Positions 24,778-34,421 of a stretch of 64,000 nucleotides of DNA are shown piece by piece. Within the stretch, counting starts at the first letter, position 1, and every line of letters begins with the position of its first letter. Under the pieces are notes generated by a model. That model searched no databases and had not been told where the DNA came from. It saw only the letters and a program-made list of their open reading frames with translations. Source of the DNA: VRUE01 sp963704515 (GTDB taxonomy: Bacteria > Actinomycetota > Thermoleophilia > Solirubrobacterales > 70-9); the NCBI GenBank assembly GCA_963704515.1, contig OY969913.1, positions 186,001-250,000 of the forward strand, in the 5' to 3' direction. Made by a program: the position numbers and the translations under genes.

Positions 24778-25652
24778 TTCGAGTTGGTCGATGCCCTTGA
24801 TCGGCGCGGGCGCAGGATTCTCAGCCTCCGGAACCTGACCCCCTGGTGGTTGCCGCTTCGACCCGAGGCTCCGTTGGTCCCCCATTGGCTCTCCGAATCG
24901 AGCTCCGGGCAGAGATCCTGTACCCGCCCGACCCATTCGGCGACGTTGTGGCGCAACTTGATGAACGACTCGCCGTCCCCTCCCGGGTCCCAGCAGAACC
25001 CCTCGGGGGACCGTCCCGTCCGCACCGGGTCGTAGATCGTGAAGTTCCCCGCCGTGTACGGCATCTGCTCCCACTTCTGCTGGTCCAGGGTCACGGTTAA
25101 CAGGCGCGGATCGTCCCTCTTCAGGTTCAGTTCGTGGCGTAGGCGATCGAACATCCGGTTCAGGGCCGGATTTTCCGGGGCAATATAGACGTACCTGATT
25201 CCGCGGTCGTAGATGTTTTTCCTGACGACGTCCAGGAAGGGCGCGTCGGCATCCATCTCGGTCGAGAAGTCGGACCCCGCGATCCAAATGGTCCGGACCT
25301 CGATCCGGCTCTCGAAGTCCGAGAGCCGGTCCTGGGTCCAACCGGCACGCGCCCCTTCGGCGCGGATCAGCGCCATGTGGCCGATGCTGTCCAAGCGCTC
25401 GCTCAACGAGGCGTCCATTGCGCTGACGAATGCTTCCGCCCGGCGCAGGTAGTGGTGACTCAGCAGCAGGGTAATCGCCGTCGACGCGACGATGGCAACC
25501 GATACGGCGAGCCCGGCGATCTCCCAGTTATCCCGGGGCTTCGTCAGGAACAACCCGAGGAGGAGGACAACTCCTGGGACGAGTATCTGAAGAAGGACGA
25601 TTAGAGCACGCGTCCAAATGCTCTCCGACGGGTTGGGCTGCTCCTCCGACAT
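24774..25652 (-). CDS. two-TM protein with a conserved cytoplasmic domain, function unknown
   Basis: 292 residues from ATG 25652. Two close TM helices (about 14-36 and 44-66) precede a soluble domain with SRIEVRTIWIAGSDFSTEM, FLDVVRKNIYDRGIRYVYIA and PENPALNRMF. I do not know the family; the pattern W-I-A-G-S-D-F then V-x-x-N-I-x-x-G-I-x-Y-x-Y-I resembles sensor/effector domains seen in some membrane signalling or defence-associated proteins, but I cannot name it. The C-terminal 25 residues are Arg/Ser-rich. The stop overlaps the SDR start (ATGA). Codon use includes more A/T-ending codons than the neighbours. Confidence 0.6.
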   Translation of the reverse strand: MSEEQPNPSESIWTRALIVLLQILVPGVVLLLGLFLTKPRDNWEIAGLAVSVAIVASTAITLLLSHHYLRRAEAFVSAMDASLSERLDSIGHMALIRAEGARAGWTQDRLSDFESRIEVRTIWIAGSDFSTEMDADAPFLDVVRKNIYDRGIRYVYIAPENPALNRMFDRLRHELNLKRDDPRLLTVTLDQQKWEQMPYTAGNFTIYDPVRTGRSPEGFCWDPGGDGESFIKLRHNVAEWVGRVQDLCPELDSESQWGTNGASGRSGNHQGVRFRRLRILRPRRSRASTNSK

Positions 25653-25704
25653 CTGTAAACGCGAAGTTTACGAAAATCTCTCTTTGCGCACTGGAACCTT
25701 CTGG

Positions 25705-26772
25705 TTATTCGGAGACCCGACTACCCAGAAGAACCGCACAGACCGGGATCGTCATGCTGGTCTCGCCCCAGATTCCGGCCCGGGAGGCAAGCTCGAGATC
25801 GAATGCCCCCACGCCGGCAAGGCCCACCAGGACCGCGGACAGCGACTCTCGCTCCGCCTGCAGGAGCAGCAGCTCCGCCCGTGCGCCAGCCTCCACCAGC
25901 ACGGCCGATATCGTGGTCGGGAAGACGTAGCGAGTCGCCTGGCGGTGCAGATCGGCGACGAGCACGATCGCGCAGGATGCTTGCGCCGCCCACCGCTGAC
26001 CGCCAAAGAGGCGATCGAACGCCACCGGCTCGCCATCGCGGCGGGCCAGCAAGTGCTCCTGCGGAAGGTAGTCGTAGCTGCCTGAGTCGAGACCGGTCAC
26101 GGTACGCGAGAGGACGCGGGCGTCGAAGGTGTTGAGGGCCCCCGACGCGGGGGCGGCGGTGAGTGGGCGGGCACGGCCCTTGACCACCCGCTGCCCGGTG
26201 ATCCCGAAGCCCGCATGGAGACAGGCGGCCAATTCACCCAACCCGATCGGGTCGGGCCCGAACCTCCGGCGGCTGCGGCGGCGGCCCAGGAGGTCGGCGA
26301 GCTCATCCCCCGGCGGATCGGGAAGCTCGACGCGGGGGCCCGTGACCTCGGGGAGCAGAGCGGCCTGGCCGGCCGGTGCGCTTTCCCGCCCACCCCCGGG
26401 CTCGGCCTTGCCTGACTCGACTTCGAAGGAGTCGACCTGGTAGCCGAACATCAGCGTCGCCGCCGCTGGGCCCCAAATCCACGGGCCAAAGAAGCGCCGC
26501 GCCTCCTCCAGCTCGGTGGATGAGATGAGGATCCCCAGCTCACGTGCTTCGGCGATGCGCGCGTCGGGGTGCTCCGCCCCGCCCTCGCTCAGGCCCGCTT
26601 TCAGCCTCTCGTCGTCGCCGTCGGCACTCATCAGAGCCTCGGCGGCCCGATAGGTGCAGTGCAGAGCCTCGAGAGAGCTGAGGCTCTTCAAGGCGATGCG
26701 CCCGCCGTCAGGCCAGGCGACAACGTACGGGTTCCTGAAAAGCCCGTCGCCTATCGGGGGCCTGCCCCTCAG
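25705..26772 (-). CDS. SagB-like nitroreductase-family oxidoreductase
   Basis: About 355 residues. The N-terminal ~90 residues (RNPYVVAWPDGGRIALKSLS, with a helical tail) resemble the winged-helix peptide-binding part of SagB/ThcOx proteins; the C-terminal FMN-binding nitroreductase domain begins at ELADLLGRRRSRRRFGPDPI and contains RPLTAAPASGALNTFDARVL and SGSYDYLPQEHLLARR. In RiPP pathways these flavoenzymes oxidise azolines to azoles. No ATG/GTG/TTG fits; CTG 26772 overlaps the stop of the upstream small ORF as CTGA, imitating the usual ATGA junction. No YcaO cyclase is in the window. Confidence 0.78.
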   Translation of the reverse strand: MRGRPPIGDGLFRNPYVVAWPDGGRIALKSLSSLEALHCTYRAAEALMSADGDDERLKAGLSEGGAEHPDARIAEARELGILISSTELEEARRFFGPWIWGPAAATLMFGYQVDSFEVESGKAEPGGGRESAPAGQAALLPEVTGPRVELPDPPGDELADLLGRRRSRRRFGPDPIGLGELAACLHAGFGITGQRVVKGRARPLTAAPASGALNTFDARVLSRTVTGLDSGSYDYLPQEHLLARRDGEPVAFDRLFGGQRWAAQASCAIVLVADLHRQATRYVFPTTISAVLVEAGARAELLLLQAERESLSAVLVGLAGVGAFDLELASRAGIWGETSMTIPVCAVLLGSRVSE

Positions 26773-26999
26773 TCCGAGACTGGAGCGGCGCTCCGGTCGC
26801 CGGCCGGCTCGGGTGCCGCGTGTCTGGCGAAATTGAGCGAGGGATGGAACTCGAACTCCCTGAACGCCTGAGCGAACTCTTCGTCGTGACCGCGATCGCT
26901 CGCCGTCGCGCCGATCGAGCCCACCGATCGCCATGAGATGAGGTGATCGCCAGCGCTCTCGCCACGCAACGGTCGGTAGCTTTTGCTCAAAGTTCTCAT
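26769..26999 (-). CDS. small ORF coupled to the SagB-like gene
   Basis: 76 residues starting MRTLSKSYRPLRGESAGDHL and ending AGDRSAAPVSD, with a helical middle (DEEFAQAFREFEFHPSLNFA). I recognise no domain. Evidence for a gene is its ATG, its exact 4-nt CTGA overlap with the SagB-like frame, and lack of any other start for SagB. It could be a leader-type or precursor peptide (N-terminal helical part, Ser/Pro/Ala tail) or simply a short partner protein; cysteine is absent. Confidence 0.45.
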   Translation of the reverse strand: MRTLSKSYRPLRGESAGDHLISWRSVGSIGATASDRGHDEEFAQAFREFEFHPSLNFARHAAPEPAGDRSAAPVSD

Positions 27000-27051
27000 G
27001 CGGCCGACACTATAGGAGAAACCGGTCGCCGCCCACTTCTCGGGCTGCGAA

Positions 27052-27133
27052 TGGGGGAGACAGGATTCGAACCTGTGTAGGCATAGCCAACTGGTTTACA
27101 GCCAGTCCCCTTTAACCACTCGGGCACTCCCCC
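27052..27133 (-). tRNA. tRNA-Tyr (GTA)
   Basis: Reading the minus strand from 27133: acceptor GGGGGAG pairs with CTCCCCC (27053-27059), followed by discriminator A. The anticodon arm is ACTGG-CTGTAAA-CCAGT giving anticodon GTA, the T arm contains GGTTCGAATCC, and the long variable arm expected for bacterial tRNA-Tyr is present. No CCA is encoded. Confidence 0.97.
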
Positions 27134-27148
27134 AGCTGTGCCGCGATT

Positions 27149-27547
27149 CTAGTTGGAAGCGGCGGGCTGGCCCGGCTCGATCCCAAGCCGCACCATCATC
27201 TGCTCGTTGAAGGCGGTGAGGGCGGAGAGCGGCCGCATGAAGACCGTGAGCACGGCGACGCGGCCGTCGGGGTCGAGCTCGAGGAAGTCGATCCCCTCCA
27301 GCTCGCGGTCCCCGACGCGGGCGGTGAATCGCAAGGCGACGCTCTCGCCTTCGTGAAGCTCATCCACGTAGGTGAGGTCCTCAAGCGTTGCGGCGACGTG
27401 GGTGAGGATCGCGGCGACGGCCTCGCGGCCTTCGAAGCCGCGGAAGAGGACCGGGCTGTGCAACTCGACGTCCTCGCGCAGCGTCTCCGTCATCAACTCG
27501 ACGTCCTTTGCTTCGGCGGCGCGGCGGAAGGGGTGCGGCTCGGCCAT
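27149..27547 (-). CDS. SnoaL-like / NTF2-fold protein
   Basis: 132 residues from ATG 27547. The pattern HPFRRAAEAKDVELMTETLR, VELHSPVLFRGFEGREAV and FLELDPDGRVAVLTVFMRP is that of the SnoaL-like NTF2 superfamily. These small cone-shaped proteins bind hydrophobic ligands and include isomerases, hydrolases and stress proteins; no catalytic set can be assigned. It is divergent from the deazaflavin-type reductase with a 20-bp gap, so both must share a very compact promoter or rely on upstream ones. Confidence 0.82.
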   Translation of the reverse strand: MAEPHPFRRAAEAKDVELMTETLREDVELHSPVLFRGFEGREAVAAILTHVAATLEDLTYVDELHEGESVALRFTARVGDRELEGIDFLELDPDGRVAVLTVFMRPLSALTAFNEQMMVRLGIEPGQPAASN

Positions 27548-27567
27548 CGAGGTGTACCTTACGCCCC

Positions 27568-28022
27568 GTGCCAAGCGATCAGACGCTCGCCCGCTTCTCC
27601 AACTCACTCGGCGCCACCGGGCTGCGCTGGGCCGGCAAGCTCAACGTTCCGCTCTACCGGCTGAGCGGCGGGCGGCTGATGGGCAAGGTCGGGCGCGCCC
27701 CGGTCCTGCTGCTGACCACCACCGGGCGCAAGTCCGGCCAGCGGCGCACCGCCCCGGTCGTCTACCTGGCCGACGGCGAGAACGTGGTCGTGATCAACAC
27801 CAACGCCGGCAACGCCAAGGTGCCGGCCTGGTCGCTCAACCTGAAGGCCAAGCCGGAGGGCGAGGTCGAGGTCGGGCGCAAGCGCTACCCGGTCCGCGCC
27901 CGGATCGCCGAGGGCGAGGAGCGCGAGCGGCTCTGGCGCCTGCACAACGAGCAGTACGCGGGCTTCGACGACTACCAGGAGAAGCTCGACCGAGAGGCCT
28001 CGGTCATCGTGCTCGAGCCGCG

Positions 28023-28026
<4 letters not shown>
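27568..28026 (+). CDS. deazaflavin (F420)-dependent nitroreductase family protein
   Basis: 152 residues from GTG 27568. The core LMGKVGRAPVLLLTTTGRKS-GQ-RRTAPVVYLADGE followed by VVINTNAGNAKVPAWSLNL is the signature of the Ddn-like split-barrel family, which uses reduced F420 or binds related cofactors. The N-terminal helix (NVPLYRLSGGR) is the membrane-proximal helix of Ddn. Substrate unknown. The stop overlaps the convergent sigma-factor gene by 4 bp. Confidence 0.88.
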
Positions 28027-29207
<1,181 letters not shown>

Positions 29208-29254
29208 CGCTCCGACCGGGGCGAAGTATAGGCAGAAGTTAACCTTCCCCTCAC

Positions 29255-30262
29255 ATGGCGAATCGCTCGACGATCACTCCCTCGCGCTCGGCGCCGGACG
29301 TGCAGGCCTCGGTGCCGGCGACCCAGGTCAGCCTCTCGCGGGTGGGCGTCACCGGAGTCGAGAAGGTGATCCGGGTCAAGGCCGACGGCGCAGAGAACCT
29401 CTACCACGCCAACTTCGAGTGCTTCGTCGACCTCGAGCCGCGCCAGGCGGGCGTCCACATGTCCCGCTTCGAGGAGATCGTCGGCGAGGCGATCGACGAG
29501 GTCGTGCTCGGCGAGGCCTTCCGCGCCGAGTTGCTCGCCGCCCACATCGCCGAGCGGGTGCGCGAGCGCCAGCAGGGCCTTCGGGCTGAGGTCGCGGTCG
29601 AGGCGCGCTACCCGGAGACGGTGCAGACGCCCGCTACCGGCCACTCGACGCAGGAGATCTACGGCCTGTTCGGTACCGCGGTCGCCTCCGAGCGCGGCAC
29701 GCGAACGCTGACCGGGGTGCAGGCGCAGGGCATGACCGCCTGCCCCTGCGCCCAGGAGATGGTGGCCGAGCTGGGCCGCGAACGGCTGGCCGAGGCGGGC
29801 TTCGACGCCGAGCAGGTCGAGCGGGCGATCGAGGCGGTCCCGGTCGCCACTCACAACCAGCGCGGCATCGGCACGCTCTACGTCGGCTGCCCGGAGGGCG
29901 GCGCGACCTGGATCGACGCGCCAGAGCTGCTGCGCCTGGTGGAGGGCTCGATGAGCTCTGAGATCTACGAGCTGATGAAGCGCCCAGACGAGCTCGCCGT
30001 CGTCGCCAAGGCCCACTCCCAGCCGCGCTTCGTCGAGGACTGCGTGCGAGAGATGATCCGCGCCGTCCTCGAGGGCTACCCCGACCTGCCGGCCGAGGCC
30101 TTCGTCATGGCCCGCCAGGAGAACCTCGAGACGATCCACCGCCACAACGTCGTCGCCGAGCGCTACGGCACCTTCGGCGACCTGCGCGACGAGCTCGCCA
30201 GCGGCGAGCACCGGCCCCGCCACACGACGATGCGCGAGTGGCTCGAGTCGCCGGCCGGTTGA
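29255..30262 (+). CDS. folE2: GTP cyclohydrolase I type B (FolE2)
   Basis: 335 residues from ATG 29255. FolE2 features are the early VGVTGVEKVIRVK, FVDLEPRQAGVHMSRFEE, the metal-binding Cys in MTACPCAQEM and SMSSEIYELMKRPDE with VEDCVREMIRAVLEGYPDLP. The enzyme opens GTP to dihydroneopterin triphosphate for folate and can use metals other than zinc. It is divergent from the sigma-factor gene with a 47-bp gap. No other folate genes are adjacent. Confidence 0.95.
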   Translation: MANRSTITPSRSAPDVQASVPATQVSLSRVGVTGVEKVIRVKADGAENLYHANFECFVDLEPRQAGVHMSRFEEIVGEAIDEVVLGEAFRAELLAAHIAERVRERQQGLRAEVAVEARYPETVQTPATGHSTQEIYGLFGTAVASERGTRTLTGVQAQGMTACPCAQEMVAELGRERLAEAGFDAEQVERAIEAVPVATHNQRGIGTLYVGCPEGGATWIDAPELLRLVEGSMSSEIYELMKRPDELAVVAKAHSQPRFVEDCVREMIRAVLEGYPDLPAEAFVMARQENLETIHRHNVVAERYGTFGDLRDELASGEHRPRHTTMREWLESPAG

Positions 30263-30313
30263 GCGAACCGGCGACGCCAACCGCTGTCCTCGACACCGAC
30301 GCCAGCCCCGCCC

Positions 30314-30359
30314 GGGCGTAACGCTTTGTGGACGAAATGCAGCCATAAGACGTTACGCC
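30314..30359. repeat. palindromic repeat family P1, locus C copy 1
   Basis: Left arm GCGTAACGCTTTGTGGACG, right arm CCATAAGACGTTACGCC. It lies between the convergent folE2 and DUF559 genes, 72 bp before copy 2. Confidence 0.82.
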
Positions 30360-30385
30360 GACGAGTCAACCGAGCCGCAGGCGCC

Positions 30386-30430
30386 GGGTGCAACGTTTTG
30401 TGGACGCGATACCGCCGTAAGGCGTTATGC
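30386..30430. repeat. palindromic repeat family P1, locus C copy 2
   Basis: Left arm GTGCAACGTTTTGTGGACG, right arm CCGTAAGGCGTTATGC. Same orientation as copy 1 and about 26 bp of spacer between them. Confidence 0.82.
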
Positions 30431-30455
30431 ATGGTGTTGGGCCCGGTGAAGACGC

Positions 30456-31385
30456 TCAGAGCCCGAGGGCGTCGCGCACGATTCGTATGAAGGGGCGCGG
30501 ATCCTGTTCGAGCATGCGTTCGGTGACGCGATGGACGCGATACCCGGCGGCGGTGAGCGCGAGCGTTGAGCGGTGATCGCGCTCAAAGGCCGGGCGGTCT
30601 CCGTGATACCGGTAGCTGTCGATCTCGACGATGAGACCGGCCGACGGCCAGAGAAAGTCGACCAGGCGACCCTCGACCGTAACGTTGTTCCTCGGGGCCG
30701 GCACCCCCGCCTCGCGGCACATCGCGATGAAGTCGATCTCAGGGTTCGAGCGCGTTTCGACAGCTTCGGGATCGACCTCTTGACAAAGACGCCAGAGCGT
30801 GCGACGACCCTTGCGGCCGACGCCTTCCCTCACGACATCCCGCAGCTCCGGCCAGCTGACTCGACCGGCCCGATCTGCGGCGACCAGCGCCCGCTCCATC
30901 TGCCTTCGATCAAGGCGTTCCGCGAGGTTGAGCAACGTCCTCTCGGGCGTGGTAACCGGGATTCCCGCCTCGACCGTCACATGCTCCGGCGGCAGCGAAC
31001 GGGGCTGGTGGAGACGAACGCCGTGCGGCCTGCGGTGGCCGGAGCTCCGCATCACCTCGATCGGGCCACGCGACCCTCGAATCCCCCACAGCTGAGCCGC
31101 CGAGCCATATGAGAGCACGGCGGTAGGACCACAGGCAAGAACGGCGGCGAGCCATTCCCCGTGAATGCCGAGTCGCCGATGCCCGACGGCGAAAACGCCG
31201 CGATGAACCGTGAGCAGGTGTCCCGACCGCACCCGGTGCTTGACCAGGCCTTCGTCCAGGCCCAAAGCCGCCAGCTGCCGCCAGGCGACGACGCCATGCT
31301 GCCTCTCCGCCAAGGCCCGGATCTGGGCGGTGGCGGCGGCCTCCGTAACGCGCTGTTCGTCATATGCATCCGAAAGACGTTGCAC
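30456..31385 (-). CDS. AbiEi/DUF559-type protein: HTH plus Vsr-like nuclease fold
   Basis: About 309 residues. An N-terminal winged helix of the AbiEi antitoxin type (IRALAERQHGVVAWRQLAAL, LTVHRGVFAVGHRR) is followed by a DUF559 domain with ETRSNPEIDFIAMCREAG, then VDFLWPSAGLIVEIDSYRYH and FERDHRSTLALTAAGYRVHR, a PD-(D/E)XK/Vsr-like core with D, E-x-D and a later His. GTG 31385 is proposed as start: AGGGGGG lies 6 nt upstream and the codon falls inside palindromic repeat D1, so the first ~15 residues are repeat-encoded. The frame remains open to 31520 through repeat D2. No partner toxin gene is adjacent. Function unknown; these proteins are common singletons in Actinobacteria. Confidence 0.75.
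   Translation of the reverse strand: MQRLSDAYDEQRVTEAAATAQIRALAERQHGVVAWRQLAALGLDEGLVKHRVRSGHLLTVHRGVFAVGHRRLGIHGEWLAAVLACGPTAVLSYGSAAQLWGIRGSRGPIEVMRSSGHRRPHGVRLHQPRSLPPEHVTVEAGIPVTTPERTLLNLAERLDRRQMERALVAADRAGRVSWPELRDVVREGVGRKGRRTLWRLCQEVDPEAVETRSNPEIDFIAMCREAGVPAPRNNVTVEGRLVDFLWPSAGLIVEIDSYRYHGDRPAFERDHRSTLALTAAGYRVHRVTERMLEQDPRPFIRIVRDALGL
31343..31385. repeat. palindromic repeat family P1, locus D copy 1 (overlaps a start codon)
   Basis: Left arm GTAACGCGCTGTTCGTC, right arm CATCCGAAAGACGTTGCACC. The complement of its terminal CAC (31383-31385) is the likely GTG start of the DUF559 gene. Confidence 0.8.
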
Positions 31386-31411
31386 CGACGGCCCCCCTGT
31401 AGCCGCGGCGT

Positions 31412-31459
31412 GGGGTGCAACGTCTTGTGGATGGGATGCACCTACAAAACGTTGCACCC
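31412..31459. repeat. palindromic repeat family P1, locus D copy 2
   Basis: Left arm GGTGCAACGTCTTGTGGATG, right arm CCTACAAAACGTTGCACC; 14 of the 15 outermost pairs match. 72 bp from copy 1, upstream of the DUF559 gene. Confidence 0.82.
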
Positions 31460-31626
31460 GCAGCGGGGGTGGGTGGTCGGTGGCGGATTTGAGTGCCGCT
31501 GATGCGACGTGGTCGGACATGGGCCGACCCTGACAGGGGCGGGCGCGCGGGTGGTGCGCTGAATGGGACGATTTGGGTGCAGATGTGTGCCGGGTTCCAC
31601 GCGTCCCGGCCCGAGGCGCCAGGGGC

Positions 31627-32196
31627 TTAGCTTGGCTTCGCCTTGACCTTCGCGCGGGCCTCGCGCTCTTCCTCGAAGCGACGGCGGAGGCCGAAGAAGT
31701 AGTCGGCGCCGCTGATCAGGGTGACGGCGACTGCCAGGTAGACGAGGGCGTCGACCCAGGCAGGGGCCGGGTTGGCGGCGATCAGGGCGATCACGGCGGC
31801 GATCTGCAGGACGGTCTTCGCCTTGCCCATCCAGCTGGCGGCGATCACCACGCCGCGCTCGGCGGCGACCGCGCGCATCACGGTGACCGCGAACTCGCGG
31901 GCGATGATCACCATCGCCACCCAGGCTTCGAGCCGGTGCAGGGAGACGAGGGAGACGAGCGCGGCGACGATCAGCAGCTTGTCGGCGATTGGGTCCATCA
32001 GCTTGCCGAAGGTCGTCACCGCGCCGCGCGAGCGGGCGAAGTAGCCGTCGAGCCCGTCGGTGGCGGCGGCCAAGGCGAAGACCGCGGCGGCCAGGGCGTC
32101 GCCGTTCGGCGTCTCCCCGAGCAGCGCCACGACGACGACGGGCACCGCGAGGATGCGCAGCAGGGTCAGGGCGTTGGGGAGGTTGAGCGGGAACAT
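31627..32196 (-). CDS. pgsA: CDP-diacylglycerol-glycerol-3-phosphate 3-phosphatidyltransferase
   Basis: 189 residues from ATG 32196. Starts NLPNALTLLRILAVPVVVV as in PgsA. The CDP-alcohol phosphotransferase motif D-G-x2-A-R-x8-G-x3-D-x3-D is present: DGLDGYFARS followed by FGKLMDPIADK. It makes phosphatidylglycerophosphate in the inner membrane, the first committed step to phosphatidylglycerol and cardiolipin. The C-terminus is basic. It lies 5 bp after the MMPL gene on the same strand and is likely co-transcribed. Confidence 0.93.
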   Translation of the reverse strand: MFPLNLPNALTLLRILAVPVVVVALLGETPNGDALAAAVFALAAATDGLDGYFARSRGAVTTFGKLMDPIADKLLIVAALVSLVSLHRLEAWVAMVIIAREFAVTVMRAVAAERGVVIAASWMGKAKTVLQIAAVIALIAANPAPAWVDALVYLAVAVTLISGADYFFGLRRRFEEEREARAKVKAKPS

Positions 32197-32201
32197 CCCG
32201 C

Positions 32202-34421
32202 TCAGTCACTCTCCCGCGCGCCGGCCAGCGCCGCGTCGCGGCGGGCGAAGTACTCCTCGCCCTCGATGCTGATGTGGGGGACCCAGCGCCCAAGCCAACT
32301 CGGCAGCCACCAGGCGCGCTTGCCGAGCAGGACCATGATCGCCGGCACCAGCAGGCAGCGGACCAGGGTCGAGTCGATCGCGATCGCCACCGCCAGCCCG
32401 ACGCCGAACTCCTTGACGATCGGGTTGCCGTTGAGGACGAAGCTGGTGAAGACGCAGACCATGATCGCGGCGGCCGAGGTGATCACGCGGCCGGTGTTGG
32501 CCAGCCCTTCGATCACCGCCTCCTTCTCGTCTTCGTTCTGCCGGTAGTGCTCGCGCATCTGGGTGAGCAGGAAGACCTCGTAGTCCATCGAGAGGCCGAA
32601 GAGGATCGCGAACATCAAGAGCGGCACGAAGCTGACGATCGGGATCGAGTGGTCGAGCCCGATCAGCGACGAGCCCCAGCCGAGTTGGAAGACCGCGGTG
32701 ACGACGCCGTAGGCGGCGGCAACCGAGAGCAGGTTCATCGCCGCCGCCTTGACCGGGACCAGGAGCGAGCGGAAGGCGAGCAGCAGGACGATGAAGCTGA
32801 GGCCGACGACGATCGCGATCATCAGCGGCAGCTTGTCGCCGATCTGGGTGGCGAGGTCGATGTAGCCGGCGGTCTGGCCGCCGACGTAGGAGTGGGCCCT
32901 CGTGCCCTTCAGCGCCGCCGGGACCGTCGTGTCGCGCAGGTCTTCGACCAGGCTGACGGTCTCGTCGGCCCAGGGCGCCGATTTCGAAATCGCCGTGTAG
33001 ACGGCCACCTTCCCGGTCTTGTCAAGCGTCGGTTCGGAGACCGCGTTGACGTCGGGGGCGCCGCCGACGTCCTTCTCCAGCCGCGGCAGCACCGCCTTGG
33101 CTTCCGCGGCGCTCTTGAATTCGGAGGCGATCAGCAGCGGCCCGTTGACGCCCGGGCCGAAGCCAAAGGTGAGGCTGTCGTAGGCCTGGCGGGCGGTGGT
33201 CGACTTGGGCAGGGCGCTGAGGTCGTTCTGGCCGAGCTCGAGCTTGAAGACCGGCAGGGCGAGGACGACGAGGACCGCGAGGGCGGCGATCGTCGAGCGC
33301 CAGGGCCGCTCGGCGACGCCGCGCGCCCAGCGGCGCCAGCCGTGCGGCTCGGCGTCGTCGGGGTGGGTCTTGCCGAGCTGCACGCGCAGCGAGTTGATCC
33401 GCGGCCCGAGCGCACCGAGCATCGCCGGCAGCAGCGTGGTCGCCGCCGCGACCGCGACGACGACGGCGATCGCCGCGGTGAAGCCGAGCGTGGCGACCAG
33501 CGGGATGCCGGCGAAGGCGAGCGAACAGAGCGCGATCACCACCGTGAAGCCGGCGAAGACGACGGCGCCACCGGCGGTCGCCGTGGCGCGGGCGACCGAC
33601 TCGCGCATCTCCATCCCGTCCTTGAGCTGCAGCTTGTGGCGGGTGACGATGAAGAGCGCGTAATCGATGCCGACGCCGAGGCCGATCATCGTCGCCAGGG
33701 TCGAGGCGACGCTCGGCACCTGGACGACGTGCTCGAGCAGGCGGATGATCGAGAGCGAACAGGCGAGGCCGAGGATCGCCGAGGAGATCGGCAGGACCAT
33801 CGCGGTCGCGGTGCCGAAGGCGAAGAGCAGGATGACGATCGCCGCGGCGATGCCGATCGCGTCGCTGGCGCCGGTGTCGGGCTTGGAGAGCGCCTGCCCG
33901 ACGTAGGCGCCGACGGCGACCCGCAGGCCGGCGGCTTCGGCCGGCTTGCCGGCGTCGAGGACGGCCTGCGCCTGCGGTTCGGTCAGTTCGCCGGGCCCGA
34001 CGCCGAGCACGACCGGCACGTAGGCGACCGAGCGGTCCTTGCTGAGGAAGGCGGCGCCGGTCGGGCTGAGCGGGTTGACGGCCGAGTTGACGTCGTGCAT
34101 CCCTTCCAGCCGGGCGACGGTTTCGTCGATCGCCCGCGTGTATCGCTTCTGGGTCAGCGCTTCGCCCGCCTTCGCCTGGAAGACGAGCGGGTTGCTGCCG
34201 TAGGCCTGTTCGGGCAGGTTGTCTTCGAGCAGTTCGGTGGCCTCGGTCGAGCCGGTGCCCGGCAGGGTGAGGTTGTCGTTGGTCTTGCTCTCGCCCGCCT
34301 GGCCGGCGAGGACGAGGGCGACCGCGATCAGGATCCAGACGCCGATCGTCGGCCAGTGGTGGCGCGCGCAGAAGCGGCCGATCGCGTAGAGGGGGCCGGT
34401 CACGCCCGCATCATCTCCCAC
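32202..34421 (-). CDS. MMPL/RND family transporter
   Basis: 739 residues from GTG 34421 (GTG 34403 is also possible). Layout is that of actinobacterial MMPL proteins: TM1 (WPTIGVWILIAVALVLAG), a large extracytoplasmic loop, five TMs including GVGIDYALFIVTRHKLQL, then TM7 and a second loop and the repeat GLSMDYEVFLLTQMREHY. The acidic residues in the two GxxxDY motifs are the proton-relay positions of the family. Probable lipid or drug export; substrate not assignable. It overlaps the upstream ferritin-like lipoprotein gene by 11 bp and is followed by pgsA. Confidence 0.92.
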   Translation of the reverse strand: MGDDAGVTGPLYAIGRFCARHHWPTIGVWILIAVALVLAGQAGESKTNDNLTLPGTGSTEATELLEDNLPEQAYGSNPLVFQAKAGEALTQKRYTRAIDETVARLEGMHDVNSAVNPLSPTGAAFLSKDRSVAYVPVVLGVGPGELTEPQAQAVLDAGKPAEAAGLRVAVGAYVGQALSKPDTGASDAIGIAAAIVILLFAFGTATAMVLPISSAILGLACSLSIIRLLEHVVQVPSVASTLATMIGLGVGIDYALFIVTRHKLQLKDGMEMRESVARATATAGGAVVFAGFTVVIALCSLAFAGIPLVATLGFTAAIAVVVAVAAATTLLPAMLGALGPRINSLRVQLGKTHPDDAEPHGWRRWARGVAERPWRSTIAALAVLVVLALPVFKLELGQNDLSALPKSTTARQAYDSLTFGFGPGVNGPLLIASEFKSAAEAKAVLPRLEKDVGGAPDVNAVSEPTLDKTGKVAVYTAISKSAPWADETVSLVEDLRDTTVPAALKGTRAHSYVGGQTAGYIDLATQIGDKLPLMIAIVVGLSFIVLLLAFRSLLVPVKAAAMNLLSVAAAYGVVTAVFQLGWGSSLIGLDHSIPIVSFVPLLMFAILFGLSMDYEVFLLTQMREHYRQNEDEKEAVIEGLANTGRVITSAAAIMVCVFTSFVLNGNPIVKEFGVGLAVAIAIDSTLVRCLLVPAIMVLLGKRAWWLPSWLGRWVPHISIEGEEYFARRDAALAGARESD

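Noticed and set aside
30486..31520. Start of the DUF559 protein at 31520
   Set aside because: The first ~45 codons of that longer frame translate repeats D2 and D1; GTG 31385 has a better ribosome binding site.
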